A stretch of 46,033 bases of DNA. Origin: JAWAAW01 sp038884575 (GTDB lineage Archaea > Nanobdellota > Nanobdellia > Woesearchaeales > ARS49). The notes below the pieces were generated by a model, which ran no database searches, was not told the DNA's origin, and worked only from the letters and a program-made list of their open reading frames with translations. The position numbers and the translations under genes were made by a program. Location: the NCBI GenBank assembly GCA_038884575.1, contig JAWABQ010000005.1, positions 1 through 46,033 on the forward strand. Reading direction: 5' to 3'. Shown one piece after another: positions 7,537 through 15,486 of the stretch (the stretch's first letter is position 1; every line of letters begins with the position of its first letter).

Positions 7537-8340
7537 TTACTTGGCGGGCTTCATATTCTTCCATGCTGTGTCAAACAGGTTCTCAAGCGCGCTCGCGAAG
7601 AACGGCGTATTGACCCAGATGCCGACATCATAAGTCGGATGGACTTCCTTGTCGTCCAGGATCATGAATACAATGTCCTTGCCGTCCACGATGCAGAACC
7701 TTGCCTTGGAGTCCGTGTGCCTCACATCAGCAACCTCGGAGACCTCCTTCAAGGCGTCTTTTGTCTCCTTTGTTATTGGCGCGGCAATGCGCACCTTGAC
7801 TCCCTTGCGCTTGAGCTTTTCAAACACCGGCTTGAGCCCCTCCACCTTCCTGAGGAAGCCCTGCGATGTGGTCATTATTGTGACGCTTTTCTCAGCATTC
7901 CTGATTGTCAGCTCGAGGTGAGAATAGAGGTTGTGCCTTCCGCGCAAAGAGCCTGAAAGGTCTGCCGGCTCAACAAGCTCAACACCCTGCGTGTGCAGCA
8001 GGTTAAGCTCATTAAGGACATCAGTGGATTTCAGCTGCTCGAGGCGCTTGACACGCTCATCAGCCTCCTCCTTCATGTTCTTCTTGACGCGCTCAAGGAC
8101 TTCCTGAGGCGGAACAGCGATGTACTTTATCGGCTTGCCGAGCTTCATCACGACAAAGCCCTTGCGCTCAAGGCTTTCAAGCACGTCATAAGAACGAGAT
8201 CTTGGCACGTTTGCAATGTCAGAAAGCTCGCCTGCTGTTGCGACACCACGTGACAAAAGCGCCGTCCAAATCTTGACCTCATAGAGGTTCAATGAAAAAT
8301 ACCGACGGAGCTTGCTCAAAAATTCCTCTTTGACAATCAT
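7537..8340 (-). CDS. TrmB-family transcriptional regulator, copy 1
   Basis: This 267-residue protein has an N-terminal winged helix (residues about 10-75; TAGELSDIANVPRSRSYDVL contains the recognition helix), a coiled linker and a C-terminal TrmB sensor domain of the phospholipase-D-like fold. TrmB proteins usually respond to sugars, but none can be named here. A close paralogue lies at 30780-31583 with an identical DNA-binding helix. The mRNA appears leadered: a strong GGAGGT-type SD lies just before the ATG, with candidate TATA elements near 8394 and 8467. It precedes pheS by 41 bp, so it could regulate or simply share transcription with pheST. Confidence 0.88.
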   Translation of the reverse strand: MIVKEEFLSKLRRYFSLNLYEVKIWTALLSRGVATAGELSDIANVPRSRSYDVLESLERKGFVVMKLGKPIKYIAVPPQEVLERVKKNMKEEADERVKRLEQLKSTDVLNELNLLHTQGVELVEPADLSGSLRGRHNLYSHLELTIRNAEKSVTIMTTSQGFLRKVEGLKPVFEKLKRKGVKVRIAAPITKETKDALKEVSEVADVRHTDSKARFCIVDGKDIVFMILDDKEVHPTYDVGIWVNTPFFASALENLFDTAWKNMKPAK

Positions 8341-8341
8341 T

Positions 8342-8354
8342 CTTACCTCCCCCC
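8342..8354 (-). promoter_or_regulatory. Strong Shine-Dalgarno of trmB copy 1
   Basis: Read on the minus strand, a G-run followed by GGAGGTAAG lies just before the ATG at 8340. This is an unusually strong SD for a promoter-proximal gene in this window, where first genes are mostly leaderless. Confidence 0.55.
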
Positions 8355-8429
8355 TTTTGTTGTTATGGGACTGGGGTAAATCAAGGCGGGTATTAAAATG
8401 TTACGATTTTAACCACCGCACAAGGGGGA

Positions 8430-8448
8430 TATTTACTCCCGAGTAGTG
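8430..8448 (-). promoter_or_regulatory. Repeated promoter motif, copy 1 (palindromic TACTC-GG-GAGTA core)
   Basis: On the plus strand this reads TATTTACTCccGAGTAGTG. Its core ACTC-N2-GAGT is palindromic. A TATA-like TATATAA lies at 8464-8470 on its promoter side, upstream of trmB copy 1 on the minus strand. Related copies are at 10751-10769 and 17743-17765, each between a TATA element and a minus-strand gene. Confidence 0.45.
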
Positions 8449-8501
8449 TTTTTTACTATCTGGTATATAATGATTGTTGTGTTTGAGAACAGGTTTGAGC
8501 A

Positions 8502-9545
8502 CTAGAACAGCTTGTACCTGAGGATTGCGCCAATTCCACCAAGCCCCTGAAGGCGCTTTCCACCCTCGTGCTCTGCAGAAATAATCCACACCTTTCCTTT
8601 TGTGCGCTCGACTGTTTTCATTATGCTGTCAAGCTCTGAGAACCTGTTTTCCTCCCTGAGGCTTTTTACGAGCTGGTCTGTGACAAGCAGGTTGCTCACC
8701 GCCCCTGCCTCTGCAGCCTGCTTTGTCTCAATCATCCCGTAAGCAGCATTGCCTGCCTTTGCAATCGCTGCAAACAAATCCTCCACAACAGACATTTCCC
8801 TGCTTATCCTTTCCTGGCGCAAAGCCTCCTGGGTCTCCTTGCGCTTGAGGACTTCTGCAATCGCTGTCTCGTCAACCCCTGAACAGGTTGCCTGTATGAT
8901 TTTGTTTTTCAATTGGTTGCTCCCAAGAACCTTGTACAATTCCTCCCTCCAGAAGGCAGGGCTTGCAACGATGATCTTGTCAAGCCCAAATCGCCTGTCG
9001 TACTCCTCCAGCTGCTTTATTATCTCGCTGTAAAATGTCTCCTTGACCTTTTCCTGCACTGCCTTTTTCGCAACCTTGCCCTTTATTGTTGTGAGCAACT
9101 CATAGCCGTCCCTTGACAGCTTTGCAAACAATGCTTCCTCGCGGTCAAACACGCACAGGACAATCTTTGGCGGCTTTAGTGTCGTGGCCTCCTTCAGATA
9201 ATCGAGCTGGTAGCGCAGCCATTCCTGCTTTATTATTGATATTATGCTGCCAACCTCGACAGAGAAAGTGTGGTAGCTTCCGTGCGGTATGTCCTCAGGT
9301 CCTTCTGTAACCTTGCCTGAAACCCTAAGCTCTGTTGCAGCATACTCAACTTTTTCAACCTGCACTGCAAGAAAAACTTTTTTCCTTTCAGCACTTGCCT
9401 CTTCTGTCACCTTTATTTTTCTCAAGGTCTTTCCCTTGATCACATCACCCTTGTCAATAATGCTGTTAAGGAACCAAAGGTCATCTGGATTTTCAACCAG
9501 CAATTTTGCCTCTCCCTGCTTTGGCTTGAATGCAATCTGCTTCAT
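8502..9545 (-). CDS. pelA: Pelota (aPelota), ribosome rescue factor
   Basis: This 347-residue protein is the archaeal Pelota/Dom34, which with an aEF1A-type GTPase releases stalled ribosomes. It has the three eRF1-like domains: an N-terminal Sm-like domain (KGDVIKGKTLRKI, with VEKVEYAATELRVSGKVTEGPEDIPHG split over the end of the domain), a central domain (ALFAKLSRDGYELL) and a C-terminal domain (AISAEHEGGKRL-type motif in the form IISAEHEGGKRLQGLGGIGA). There is no GGQ motif, as expected for Pelota. I chose the ATG at 9545, where the MKQIAFKPKQGEAKL family start lies; the longer frame reads through the promoter. Confidence 0.93.
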   Translation of the reverse strand: MKQIAFKPKQGEAKLLVENPDDLWFLNSIIDKGDVIKGKTLRKIKVTEEASAERKKVFLAVQVEKVEYAATELRVSGKVTEGPEDIPHGSYHTFSVEVGSIISIIKQEWLRYQLDYLKEATTLKPPKIVLCVFDREEALFAKLSRDGYELLTTIKGKVAKKAVQEKVKETFYSEIIKQLEEYDRRFGLDKIIVASPAFWREELYKVLGSNQLKNKIIQATCSGVDETAIAEVLKRKETQEALRQERISREMSVVEDLFAAIAKAGNAAYGMIETKQAAEAGAVSNLLVTDQLVKSLREENRFSELDSIMKTVERTKGKVWIISAEHEGGKRLQGLGGIGAILRYKLF

Positions 9546-9579
9546 GAAAGAAAAGAACACTTGGCGCTTTAAAAAAGTA

Positions 9580-10218
9580 TCAGTAGTCCTCAATCCTCAC
9601 AACGCCATAGCCGTACAGCGGATAAGGGGAGTCCCTGTAGTCATACGGGGAATAGTAGGGGTGCCTTGAGCGCGCATTCTGCAGATTGAATTTTTCAAAG
9701 TCATCAGGGAATGAAAAGAAATTGTTGTAGCGGTACTTTCCAATCCTGCGCGACTCCTCAAGATGGTCATAGTCTGTGAAATCAACAACTTCTTTCCTGT
9801 CAAACTGGTTCTGGCGCGCCAATGAATTGTAGTCTTTCAAAGTATAGCAGCCCCAGTTGTCATAGCCGTCATCAATATCATCGCGGTCAAGGCTATCGTA
9901 CTGGTCTTCATCAACAATCCTCAACTGGTCAGCACGGCGCAGGCGCTTCAAGTCATCCCTGCCAGCAGAACCAGAGTCAATGATGCCATAAGAATCAAAC
10001 CTGCCTGCATTCGCAAACCTGTTATAGTCATCAAGCGACATGCAGCTGTACCTGTCAAAATCACCGATAATATCAGGGTCAATGCCGCTGTAAGGATGGC
10101 TTAGCGCATAATTGACATTATTCCTGTAATCAGCCTCATCAGCAAAATAAAAAACCTTGGCGCTAACAAATTCAAGGGCAAGCAGTGCAGCCAGAAAAAC
10201 CAGTGCGAGTTTTTTCAT
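9580..10218 (-). CDS. Secreted Asp/Tyr/Arg-rich protein with an internal repeat
   Basis: This 212-residue protein has a cleavable signal peptide (MKKLALVFLAALLALEFVSA, cleavage after about residue 20). The mature part is rich in Asp, Tyr, Arg and Asn. Two related segments are visible, around residues 55-85 (YSCMSLDDYNRFANAGRFDS) and 120-150 (WGCYTLKDYNSLARQNQFDR), each with a single Cys and the pattern C-x2-L-x-DYN-x-A-x4-FD. I do not recognise the family. It lies 2 bp after the Tyr-rich secreted protein gene, so the two are an operon and probably act together at the cell surface. Confidence 0.75.
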   Translation of the reverse strand: MKKLALVFLAALLALEFVSAKVFYFADEADYRNNVNYALSHPYSGIDPDIIGDFDRYSCMSLDDYNRFANAGRFDSYGIIDSGSAGRDDLKRLRRADQLRIVDEDQYDSLDRDDIDDGYDNWGCYTLKDYNSLARQNQFDRKEVVDFTDYDHLEESRRIGKYRYNNFFSFPDDFEKFNLQNARSRHPYYSPYDYRDSPYPLYGYGVVRIEDY

Positions 10219-10220
10219 AT

Positions 10221-10736
10221 TCAGTAATACCCGTACGGGATATAGTCCGAATACCTTCCAACACGCGAATACCTGTACGGATTGTAGTACGGGCTTGTGT
10301 AGCCATACTCGTAATAGTCACTGAAAGGCCTGTAGTCATAGCCATAATTTGTGCCGACATCATAATACGGGTAGCGGTAATCAATTCCGTCATAATAATA
10401 CCTGCCTGCCGGATAGCCATAGCCATAATTGCGGGTTGTGCTTGCGCTTTCTGTCTCTGACTCGCGGGAAAACTCATACTCCCTTGACCTGCCATAATCA
10501 TAATGGTCAGCAGCATACCTGTAGCGCCCTGACCTGCCTGAAGTTGAGGAGTGCTCGCTTTCTGACTCCCTTACTGAGACCCTCTCAGAATTCCTGGAGT
10601 ATGAATAATCGCTAGACACAGCATCGCCATAGCGTGGCACATCATAATAACCATTATCAACATAAAAATGGGCTGAAGCGCTGAACGATGCAAGAACCAA
10701 AGCCACAATAATCGCTGCAAGCCTTTTTGTTTCCAT
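10221..10736 (-). CDS. Secreted tyrosine-rich low-complexity protein
   Basis: This 171-residue protein has a signal peptide ending near residue 22 (SASA). The mature chain has about 37 Tyr, roughly a quarter of residues, and no Cys. A Ser/Glu/Arg-rich block (about 45-100) is followed by a Tyr/Gly/Pro/Asp block with repeated YG, YY and PYY steps. Such composition suggests a disordered, possibly self-associating or cross-linkable surface protein. I know no family for it. The promoter carries a TATA element near 10780, motif copy 2 and a GTGGGGGATG-type SD. The next gene follows after 2 bp. Confidence 0.72.
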   Translation of the reverse strand: METKRLAAIIVALVLASFSASAHFYVDNGYYDVPRYGDAVSSDYSYSRNSERVSVRESESEHSSTSGRSGRYRYAADHYDYGRSREYEFSRESETESASTTRNYGYGYPAGRYYYDGIDYRYPYYDVGTNYGYDYRPFSDYYEYGYTSPYYNPYRYSRVGRYSDYIPYGYY

Positions 10737-10750
10737 ACCACATCCCCCAC

Positions 10751-10769
10751 TATTTACTCATAAGTAGTG
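10751..10769 (-). promoter_or_regulatory. Repeated promoter motif, copy 2
   Basis: The plus-strand reading is TATTTACTCatAAGTAGTG, 17 of 19 positions alike with copy 1 at 8430-8448. It lies between a TATA-like element (TACTTAAAAAG, 10775-10785) and the start of the Tyr-rich secreted protein at 10736. Confidence 0.45.
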
Positions 10770-10809
10770 AAGGCTACTTAAAAAGATTGCGGAAGGCAAC
10801 GGCAATACA

Positions 10810-10817
10810 TTTATATA
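10810..10817 (+). promoter_or_regulatory. TATA box of the envelope gene cluster
   Basis: TTTATATA centred near 10814 precedes the first gene of the five-gene envelope cluster. Transcription should begin near 10840, leaving a short leader with the SD-like GGTGAT at 10848-10853 ahead of the GTG at 10858. Confidence 0.6.
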
Positions 10818-10857
10818 TGTACGAATTCGCTCGGATACAAAAATAAAGGTGATTTCA

Positions 10858-12027
10858 GTGAAGAGACGAGCCCAGGCAGGAGGCGGTGCAGCAGCGACCC
10901 TTATTGGCATCATAGCGCTTTTGCTAATATTCTACATCCTTTTCCTTCCGCCAGAGGAGCGCAAGGAGCTTCTCAAGGAAGAAGAGGAAATACTGCCGCC
11001 AGGAATCGTCCCTGAAGGCGGGGAAATAATATTCAAGGCAGCGCCAGGAAGGCTGACTTACGTCGGCCAGACAGAATTTGAGCACGTGCTGCCAAACCTT
11101 ATGCTCAGCGAGGAAAGACAGGCAAAAGTGCTTGCAGAGACAGCACCGTTTGTAATAAAGAAAGGCTGGTTCAAGAAGCAGTTCAAAAATATCAGCGCAT
11201 ACCTGCCAAACCTTGAGACTGTTGACAATGTATTCATCAGCTTCCAGACACCTGTCAGGCGCGGAAGGCTGAAAATACTTTTCAACGGAGCGCCTGTGTT
11301 CGAGGGCACAATAAACGTGCAGAACCCTCCGCCTGTGCCAGTTCCAAAAAGCCTGCTCAAGGCAGAAAACAACATAGAATTCCAGGTCTGGGGATTTGGG
11401 CTCATATTCTCGCGCGAATATGACATTGAGGATGTTAAGGTCATTGGAGAAATAACAGATGTGAAAAAGCAGGAGGCTTCAAACTCATTCGGCCTTCCAG
11501 AAACAGAGTACTCAAACATTGAGTCAGCATACCTGGCATTCTTCCCGATATGCGACCAAAATACAGTAGGGGTCCTTGACATAATGCTGAACAACAAGGT
11601 GATCTACTCGGCAGTGCCTGTATGCGACAGCCCGGCAAGAGAGGACTTGTTCAAGGAGGACTTTGCCGCAGGAAAGAACACGCTTGGCTTCAAGCTAAGG
11701 GCAGGCACTGCGCGCATAGAGCAGATAAAAGTAAAGACATTTGTCAAGCCCACAAAGGGCTGGAGTGACTTCTTTTTCATTAAGCCTGAAATCTTCACAG
11801 CAATCGCAATAGGAAAGGCGCATGCAATCCTTGACATCGAGTTTGTTGATGACGGAACACTCAAGGAGGCAGCCACAAACCTGAATGGAAGGCTTGATAT
11901 CCTTACCCAAAGGTCCCCCAAGTACACAAGGGATATTTCTGATGTTGTCAGGGATGGCAACAACTTCATAGGCATAGAGCCTGGCACAGACATTAACATA
12001 ATGAGCCTGACAGTCAGGGTGGAGTGA
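10858..12027 (+). CDS. Membrane-anchored protein with three beta-sandwich-like repeats
   Basis: This protein of about 389 residues has a basic N-terminus, one membrane helix (residues about 12-30, ending FLPPEERKELL) and a long external part. Three roughly 80-100 residue segments share a pattern of a G-x-L-x-I-x-LNG strand, a PK/LLKAENN turn and a closing V strand (starting near residues 120, 215 and 310), suggesting tandem beta-sandwich domains. I do not recognise a named family. The GTG at 10858 is preferred because of the SD-like GGTGAT upstream; an in-frame GTG at 10849 adds three residues. The stop nearly meets the next gene, indicating an operon. Confidence 0.75.
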   Translation: MKRRAQAGGGAAATLIGIIALLLIFYILFLPPEERKELLKEEEEILPPGIVPEGGEIIFKAAPGRLTYVGQTEFEHVLPNLMLSEERQAKVLAETAPFVIKKGWFKKQFKNISAYLPNLETVDNVFISFQTPVRRGRLKILFNGAPVFEGTINVQNPPPVPVPKSLLKAENNIEFQVWGFGLIFSREYDIEDVKVIGEITDVKKQEASNSFGLPETEYSNIESAYLAFFPICDQNTVGVLDIMLNNKVIYSAVPVCDSPAREDLFKEDFAAGKNTLGFKLRAGTARIEQIKVKTFVKPTKGWSDFFFIKPEIFTAIAIGKAHAILDIEFVDDGTLKEAATNLNGRLDILTQRSPKYTRDISDVVRDGNNFIGIEPGTDINIMSLTVRVE

Positions 12028-12029
12028 CC

Positions 12030-13556
12030 ATGTTCAAAGGCAAGCTGGGTCAGGTGCCCCCTATTCCCACGTCGACCAGGATTATTGCAATTTTGCTTGT
12101 ATTCTTCGGGCTTGTCATGCACGTCCTTGACCTTGGCGTACTGAGAAGGGGAAGCCTTGTCTCCATACAGGCATTTGCAATTCCCCTTATTATTTACACC
12201 TGCCTGGCAATAGTTGCGCGCATTGAGCTAAGGGACAACACAATGGCGCCTTTTTACTGGTTTGGCGCCTCGTGGCTTGTGCCGATTGTACTTGGTTTGC
12301 TGGCAAAATATGCAATTGTGCCGCAGACAGTGCTCAGCAATATCACAATAGCTGCCGCATTTTTCCCGCTTTTTATTTTCTATTTTTATTCAAGGGGCGT
12401 GCTTACATGGCCAATAACAATATACCTTGTGCTTTGGCTGATTGGCATATTAATCTGGTTCGGACCAGGAGTCTGGCAGTATGCAAAAGATCAGAATATT
12501 GATTTCGGATTTAATCCTGCACTTTCCTATGAGTACTTAATGGACTGGAGCATCAAGACATGGAAGAACCTTGTCATAAAAACAAAAGAGCTTGGCACAA
12601 TGGCCAAGACAGAACTTGAAATAACGACTGCAATGCTCAGTGGCGACTATTATACGGGACAAGTGGATAATGCTGCAAAAAAAAGGCTGGGGGTCTATCT
12701 TGAGAACTTCAGGACTTCAGAGCCTGCATTCTATGAAAACACGCCTGTAATTGCCTATGCAACAATAAAGGCGGAAACACTTGACAGGGAGCTGCCGATA
12801 AGGGTTTCCTGCGAGGCAGACGATGGCAAGTCTGTGTTTGCAGCAGATGATATAAGACCAAATGACTTTTTCAGCGTAATAACCGCTGACCAGTTTGACA
12901 TTGACTGCATATGGAACCCGCCAAAGCTGAAGAAGGGAACATACAGCCTAAAGCTCAGGACAGAATTTGACTTTTCAACACGCGCATACGCCAGGGCATA
13001 CTTCATGGACAGGGACAGGCTGAGGGAATACAGGGTGCAAAACATTGACCCGCTCAAAAATATTCCGGACAAGAGCCCTGTTGCCGTCTATACATCAGGC
13101 CCTGTGCGCATTGGAATTGAAACAGGCCAGCAGCCGATTGCCCTTGGAAATGCAGGCGAGGCGCTGCCAAGCATGGGTGTGACAGTCACAAACATATGGG
13201 AAGGAAAAGTGCTTGAAATGACAGGCATATTCTTCATAATACCAAAAGGCCTCAAGATACCGACAATGCAGGGGATAAAATACTCCACAGTTGAGTGCAG
13301 CGCGCTGCCGGCAGAGGAGCAGCCAGCATGCGATGATACGCTTGTGAATATTTACTCGCTGTCAAGCGAGGAGCTTGCACTTCCATACTACAAGAACCTG
13401 ACCACAAAGACATTCCGCCTGCCGCTTGAGATCACAGACCCGCAAAAAGTGCTTGGCAAGGCGCCACTTGGAGTGCAGAACTTCAAAGTAAGCGTGCAGT
13501 ACAGGTACATGAATGAGCGCACAATGGCAGCACTGGTCAAGGAGGCAGCCGGATGA
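12030..13556 (+). CDS. Multi-pass membrane protein with a large external domain
   Basis: This protein of about 508 residues has five predicted N-terminal membrane helices (about residues 18-38, 45-65, 75-93, 103-122 and 127-147), then about 350 residues likely outside the cell. The external part ends in beta-rich segments (GVTVTNIWEGKVLEMTG, then LGVQNFKVSVQYRYMNERT) that resemble the Ig-like C-terminal domains of the three lipoproteins downstream. I know no family. The ATG at 12030 is preferred over the overlapping GTG at 12024. The next gene's ATG overlaps this stop. It could be the membrane core of an envelope complex. Confidence 0.75.
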   Translation: MFKGKLGQVPPIPTSTRIIAILLVFFGLVMHVLDLGVLRRGSLVSIQAFAIPLIIYTCLAIVARIELRDNTMAPFYWFGASWLVPIVLGLLAKYAIVPQTVLSNITIAAAFFPLFIFYFYSRGVLTWPITIYLVLWLIGILIWFGPGVWQYAKDQNIDFGFNPALSYEYLMDWSIKTWKNLVIKTKELGTMAKTELEITTAMLSGDYYTGQVDNAAKKRLGVYLENFRTSEPAFYENTPVIAYATIKAETLDRELPIRVSCEADDGKSVFAADDIRPNDFFSVITADQFDIDCIWNPPKLKKGTYSLKLRTEFDFSTRAYARAYFMDRDRLREYRVQNIDPLKNIPDKSPVAVYTSGPVRIGIETGQQPIALGNAGEALPSMGVTVTNIWEGKVLEMTGIFFIIPKGLKIPTMQGIKYSTVECSALPAEEQPACDDTLVNIYSLSSEELALPYYKNLTTKTFRLPLEITDPQKVLGKAPLGVQNFKVSVQYRYMNERTMAALVKEAAG

Positions 13557-14473
13557 AGGCAGCCATTGCAATTGCAATGGTCTTGCTGCTCGCAGGCTGC
13601 CAGTACAGCCCTTTCCAACGAAAGGATGCCATGACACTGCCTGAAGTCAAGGTCGGCACACAGGGCATTGAGCTGTTCCTGTCACCAGGCAGCCCGCCGC
13701 CAGAAGTTTATGAGGAAAGCAAGTTCACAATGCTTGTCACGCTCTCAAACCTCGGCGCTTCTGATGTTGAGAACGGAGTTTTCTCTGTAAGCTATGAGCC
13801 CCAGCATGTTTATCTGCCCCTGCAGCAGCAACAAGGCAGGTTTTCTGTGCGGGGAAAGTCAGAATTCATGCCACAGGGAATGGAAAAACAGGTGGGCCTG
13901 TCATTTACTGCAAAACCCCTTGGCGCCCAGCTGCAGGGGTACACAACAACAATCACATTCAACGCATGCTATCCGTACCAGACAAACGCCCCAATCATAG
14001 TCTGCATTGACACAGACCTCACAGGCAAAAAGCCAGGAAAAGTATGCCAGGCAAAACCGATCTCGTCGCCGCAGGGACAGGGCGCGCCTGTTGCAGTGAC
14101 CCTGACAGAGCCAAGGATGCAGCCATCAGAGTTCCAGGACAAGATAATCCCTGAATTTGTACTGACAATAAAGAATCTGGGAAAGGGGAGCGTAATCGCG
14201 CCAAACCAGTTTCCAGAAGCCTGCTCAGGAAGGCCGCTTGGCGCAGGCGGATGGAATGTTGTTGCTGTAAGCGCAGCACTGGCAGATATGCCCCTCAGCT
14301 GCACGCCGTCAACCATCACGCTGAAGGAAACAGGAGACACAAAAGTGGTGTGCAAGCTAGAGGAAGGCGTTGACGCAAGGCTTGGCACATACACATCGCC
14401 GCTCTCTGTCACAATAGACTACGGATACATGACAAGCATATCATCGCAGGTAAAAATCACAAAGATAAGGTGA
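13553..14473 (+). CDS. Envelope lipoprotein A of a three-paralogue set
   Basis: This 306-residue protein starts with a lipoprotein signal peptide (lipobox LLAGC, Cys16). Two beta-rich domains follow. The first begins VGTQGIELFLSPGSPPPEVYE and continues as an LVTLSNLGASD strand; the second begins GAPVAVTLTEP and has FVLTIKNLGKGSV. It ends in SVTIDYGYMTSISSQVKI. Both halves look like Ig-like or CARDB-type folds and contain paired Cys. The same plan recurs in the next two genes. The start overlaps the stop of the multi-pass membrane protein gene, so the two are translationally coupled. Confidence 0.75.
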   Translation: MKAAIAIAMVLLLAGCQYSPFQRKDAMTLPEVKVGTQGIELFLSPGSPPPEVYEESKFTMLVTLSNLGASDVENGVFSVSYEPQHVYLPLQQQQGRFSVRGKSEFMPQGMEKQVGLSFTAKPLGAQLQGYTTTITFNACYPYQTNAPIIVCIDTDLTGKKPGKVCQAKPISSPQGQGAPVAVTLTEPRMQPSEFQDKIIPEFVLTIKNLGKGSVIAPNQFPEACSGRPLGAGGWNVVAVSAALADMPLSCTPSTITLKETGDTKVVCKLEEGVDARLGTYTSPLSVTIDYGYMTSISSQVKITKIR

Positions 14474-14484
14474 ACAACCAAACA

Positions 14485-14493
14485 TTTATATAA
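14485..14493 (+). promoter_or_regulatory. TATA box of lipoprotein B
   Basis: TTTATATAA is centred at 14489, exactly 27 bp before the ATG at 14516. This gives lipoprotein B its own probable leaderless promoter within the cluster. Confidence 0.6.
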
Positions 14494-14515
14494 TTCAAAA
14501 CAGGGATTGGCTGCA

Positions 14516-15445
14516 ATGCAAAAGGCATTGATTGTTTTTGGAATTGTCCTGATAATGCTGGCGTCAGGCTGCACTACAAAAACAGTGACCAAGGAAAGCG
14601 CGGCTTTTGTTGAAAACTTCAGGGTTGGGACACAAGGGCTGGCAATGCGCTTCACCCCAAACATGCCGCCTACAAGGCTCTTCTCCGGCGAACAGCTGTC
14701 AATAGTTGTTGAGCTGGAGAACAGGGGCACTTTCCCCGTGGGCGGGCCTGGGGACAGGATTTACATCTCAGGATTTGACCCAAATATCATAAGCGGGATT
14801 TCACCCGTGGGAGAGCAGATTCCCCTGCTTGAGGGAAGGACTCAGTTCATCAGCCAGGGCGGGTTTGACACAGTCTCATTCAAGGCAAACACGCGAATTT
14901 TGCAGGACAAGTATCCTGTCACACTCCTAGCAACAGCATGCTACGAGTACGAGACTGTTGCAACAGGAAACGTGTGCATTGACCCCAACCCGTACGCACC
15001 TGCAATAAGGCAGAGGGTATGCGTGCCTCAGAATATTGCACTTGGAGGCGGGCAGGGTGCGCCTATAGCAGTCAATGCAATCGAGGTTGATGCAAGCCCA
15101 GGCAAGACAAGGTTCAAGATACGCGTCTCAAATGTGGGCGGAGGGGAAGTGTTCAGGTCAGGAGGGGACACTCTGAACAGGTGCGGGCCTGGCGGAATGC
15201 TGGGCTTTGACGAGGTTGATTACGTTGAGCTTGAGGACGTGATAGTAAGCGGGGTATCAATAAGGGGAAGCTGCAGGCCTTTGGACCAGGGCCACATCAG
15301 GCTGACAAACAAGCAAGGGGTTATTTACTGCGAGTTTGACAGGCCGCCAGGAGATGCGGCATATGTGACACCAATAACAGTGGTGCTAAGGTATGGATAC
15401 AGGGACTCCATCATCCAATACCTGGAAATCCTGCCAAGTGTCTGA
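14516..15445 (+). CDS. Envelope lipoprotein B of a three-paralogue set
   Basis: This 309-residue protein has a lipobox ASGC near residue 19. Like lipoprotein A it opens with VGTQGLAMRFTPNMPP and an ELENRG strand, has a second domain starting GAPIAVNAIEV with RVSNVGGGEVF, and ends TPITVVLRYGYRDSIIQYLEI. Conserved Cys occur in the TACYEY and VCIDP segments, as in A (NACYPY, VCIDT). I chose the ATG at 14516 because of the TATA box 27 bp upstream and because it gives a compact signal peptide; a TTG at 14507 is less likely. Confidence 0.75.
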   Translation: MQKALIVFGIVLIMLASGCTTKTVTKESAAFVENFRVGTQGLAMRFTPNMPPTRLFSGEQLSIVVELENRGTFPVGGPGDRIYISGFDPNIISGISPVGEQIPLLEGRTQFISQGGFDTVSFKANTRILQDKYPVTLLATACYEYETVATGNVCIDPNPYAPAIRQRVCVPQNIALGGGQGAPIAVNAIEVDASPGKTRFKIRVSNVGGGEVFRSGGDTLNRCGPGGMLGFDEVDYVELEDVIVSGVSIRGSCRPLDQGHIRLTNKQGVIYCEFDRPPGDAAYVTPITVVLRYGYRDSIIQYLEILPSV

Positions 15446-15461
15446 TTCTGCCACAGAAATG

Positions 15462-15469
15462 TTTATATA
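15462..15469 (+). promoter_or_regulatory. TATA box of lipoprotein C
   Basis: TTTATATA is centred near 15466. A 27-bp spacing points to the second ATG (15493) as a leaderless start, though the first ATG (15487) is also possible. Confidence 0.55.
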
Positions 15470-15486
15470 CCAATTATTCTCGGTTA

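Noticed and set aside
6855..7613. A 252-codon open frame antisense to pheS
   Set aside because: It has a Ser/Leu/Arg-rich shadow composition, and pheS on the other strand is certain.
8341..8501. Possible tRNA or small RNA gene between trmB and Pelota
   Set aside because: A GGTTTGAGCAC stretch resembles a T-arm faintly, but no cloverleaf or acceptor pairing could be built.
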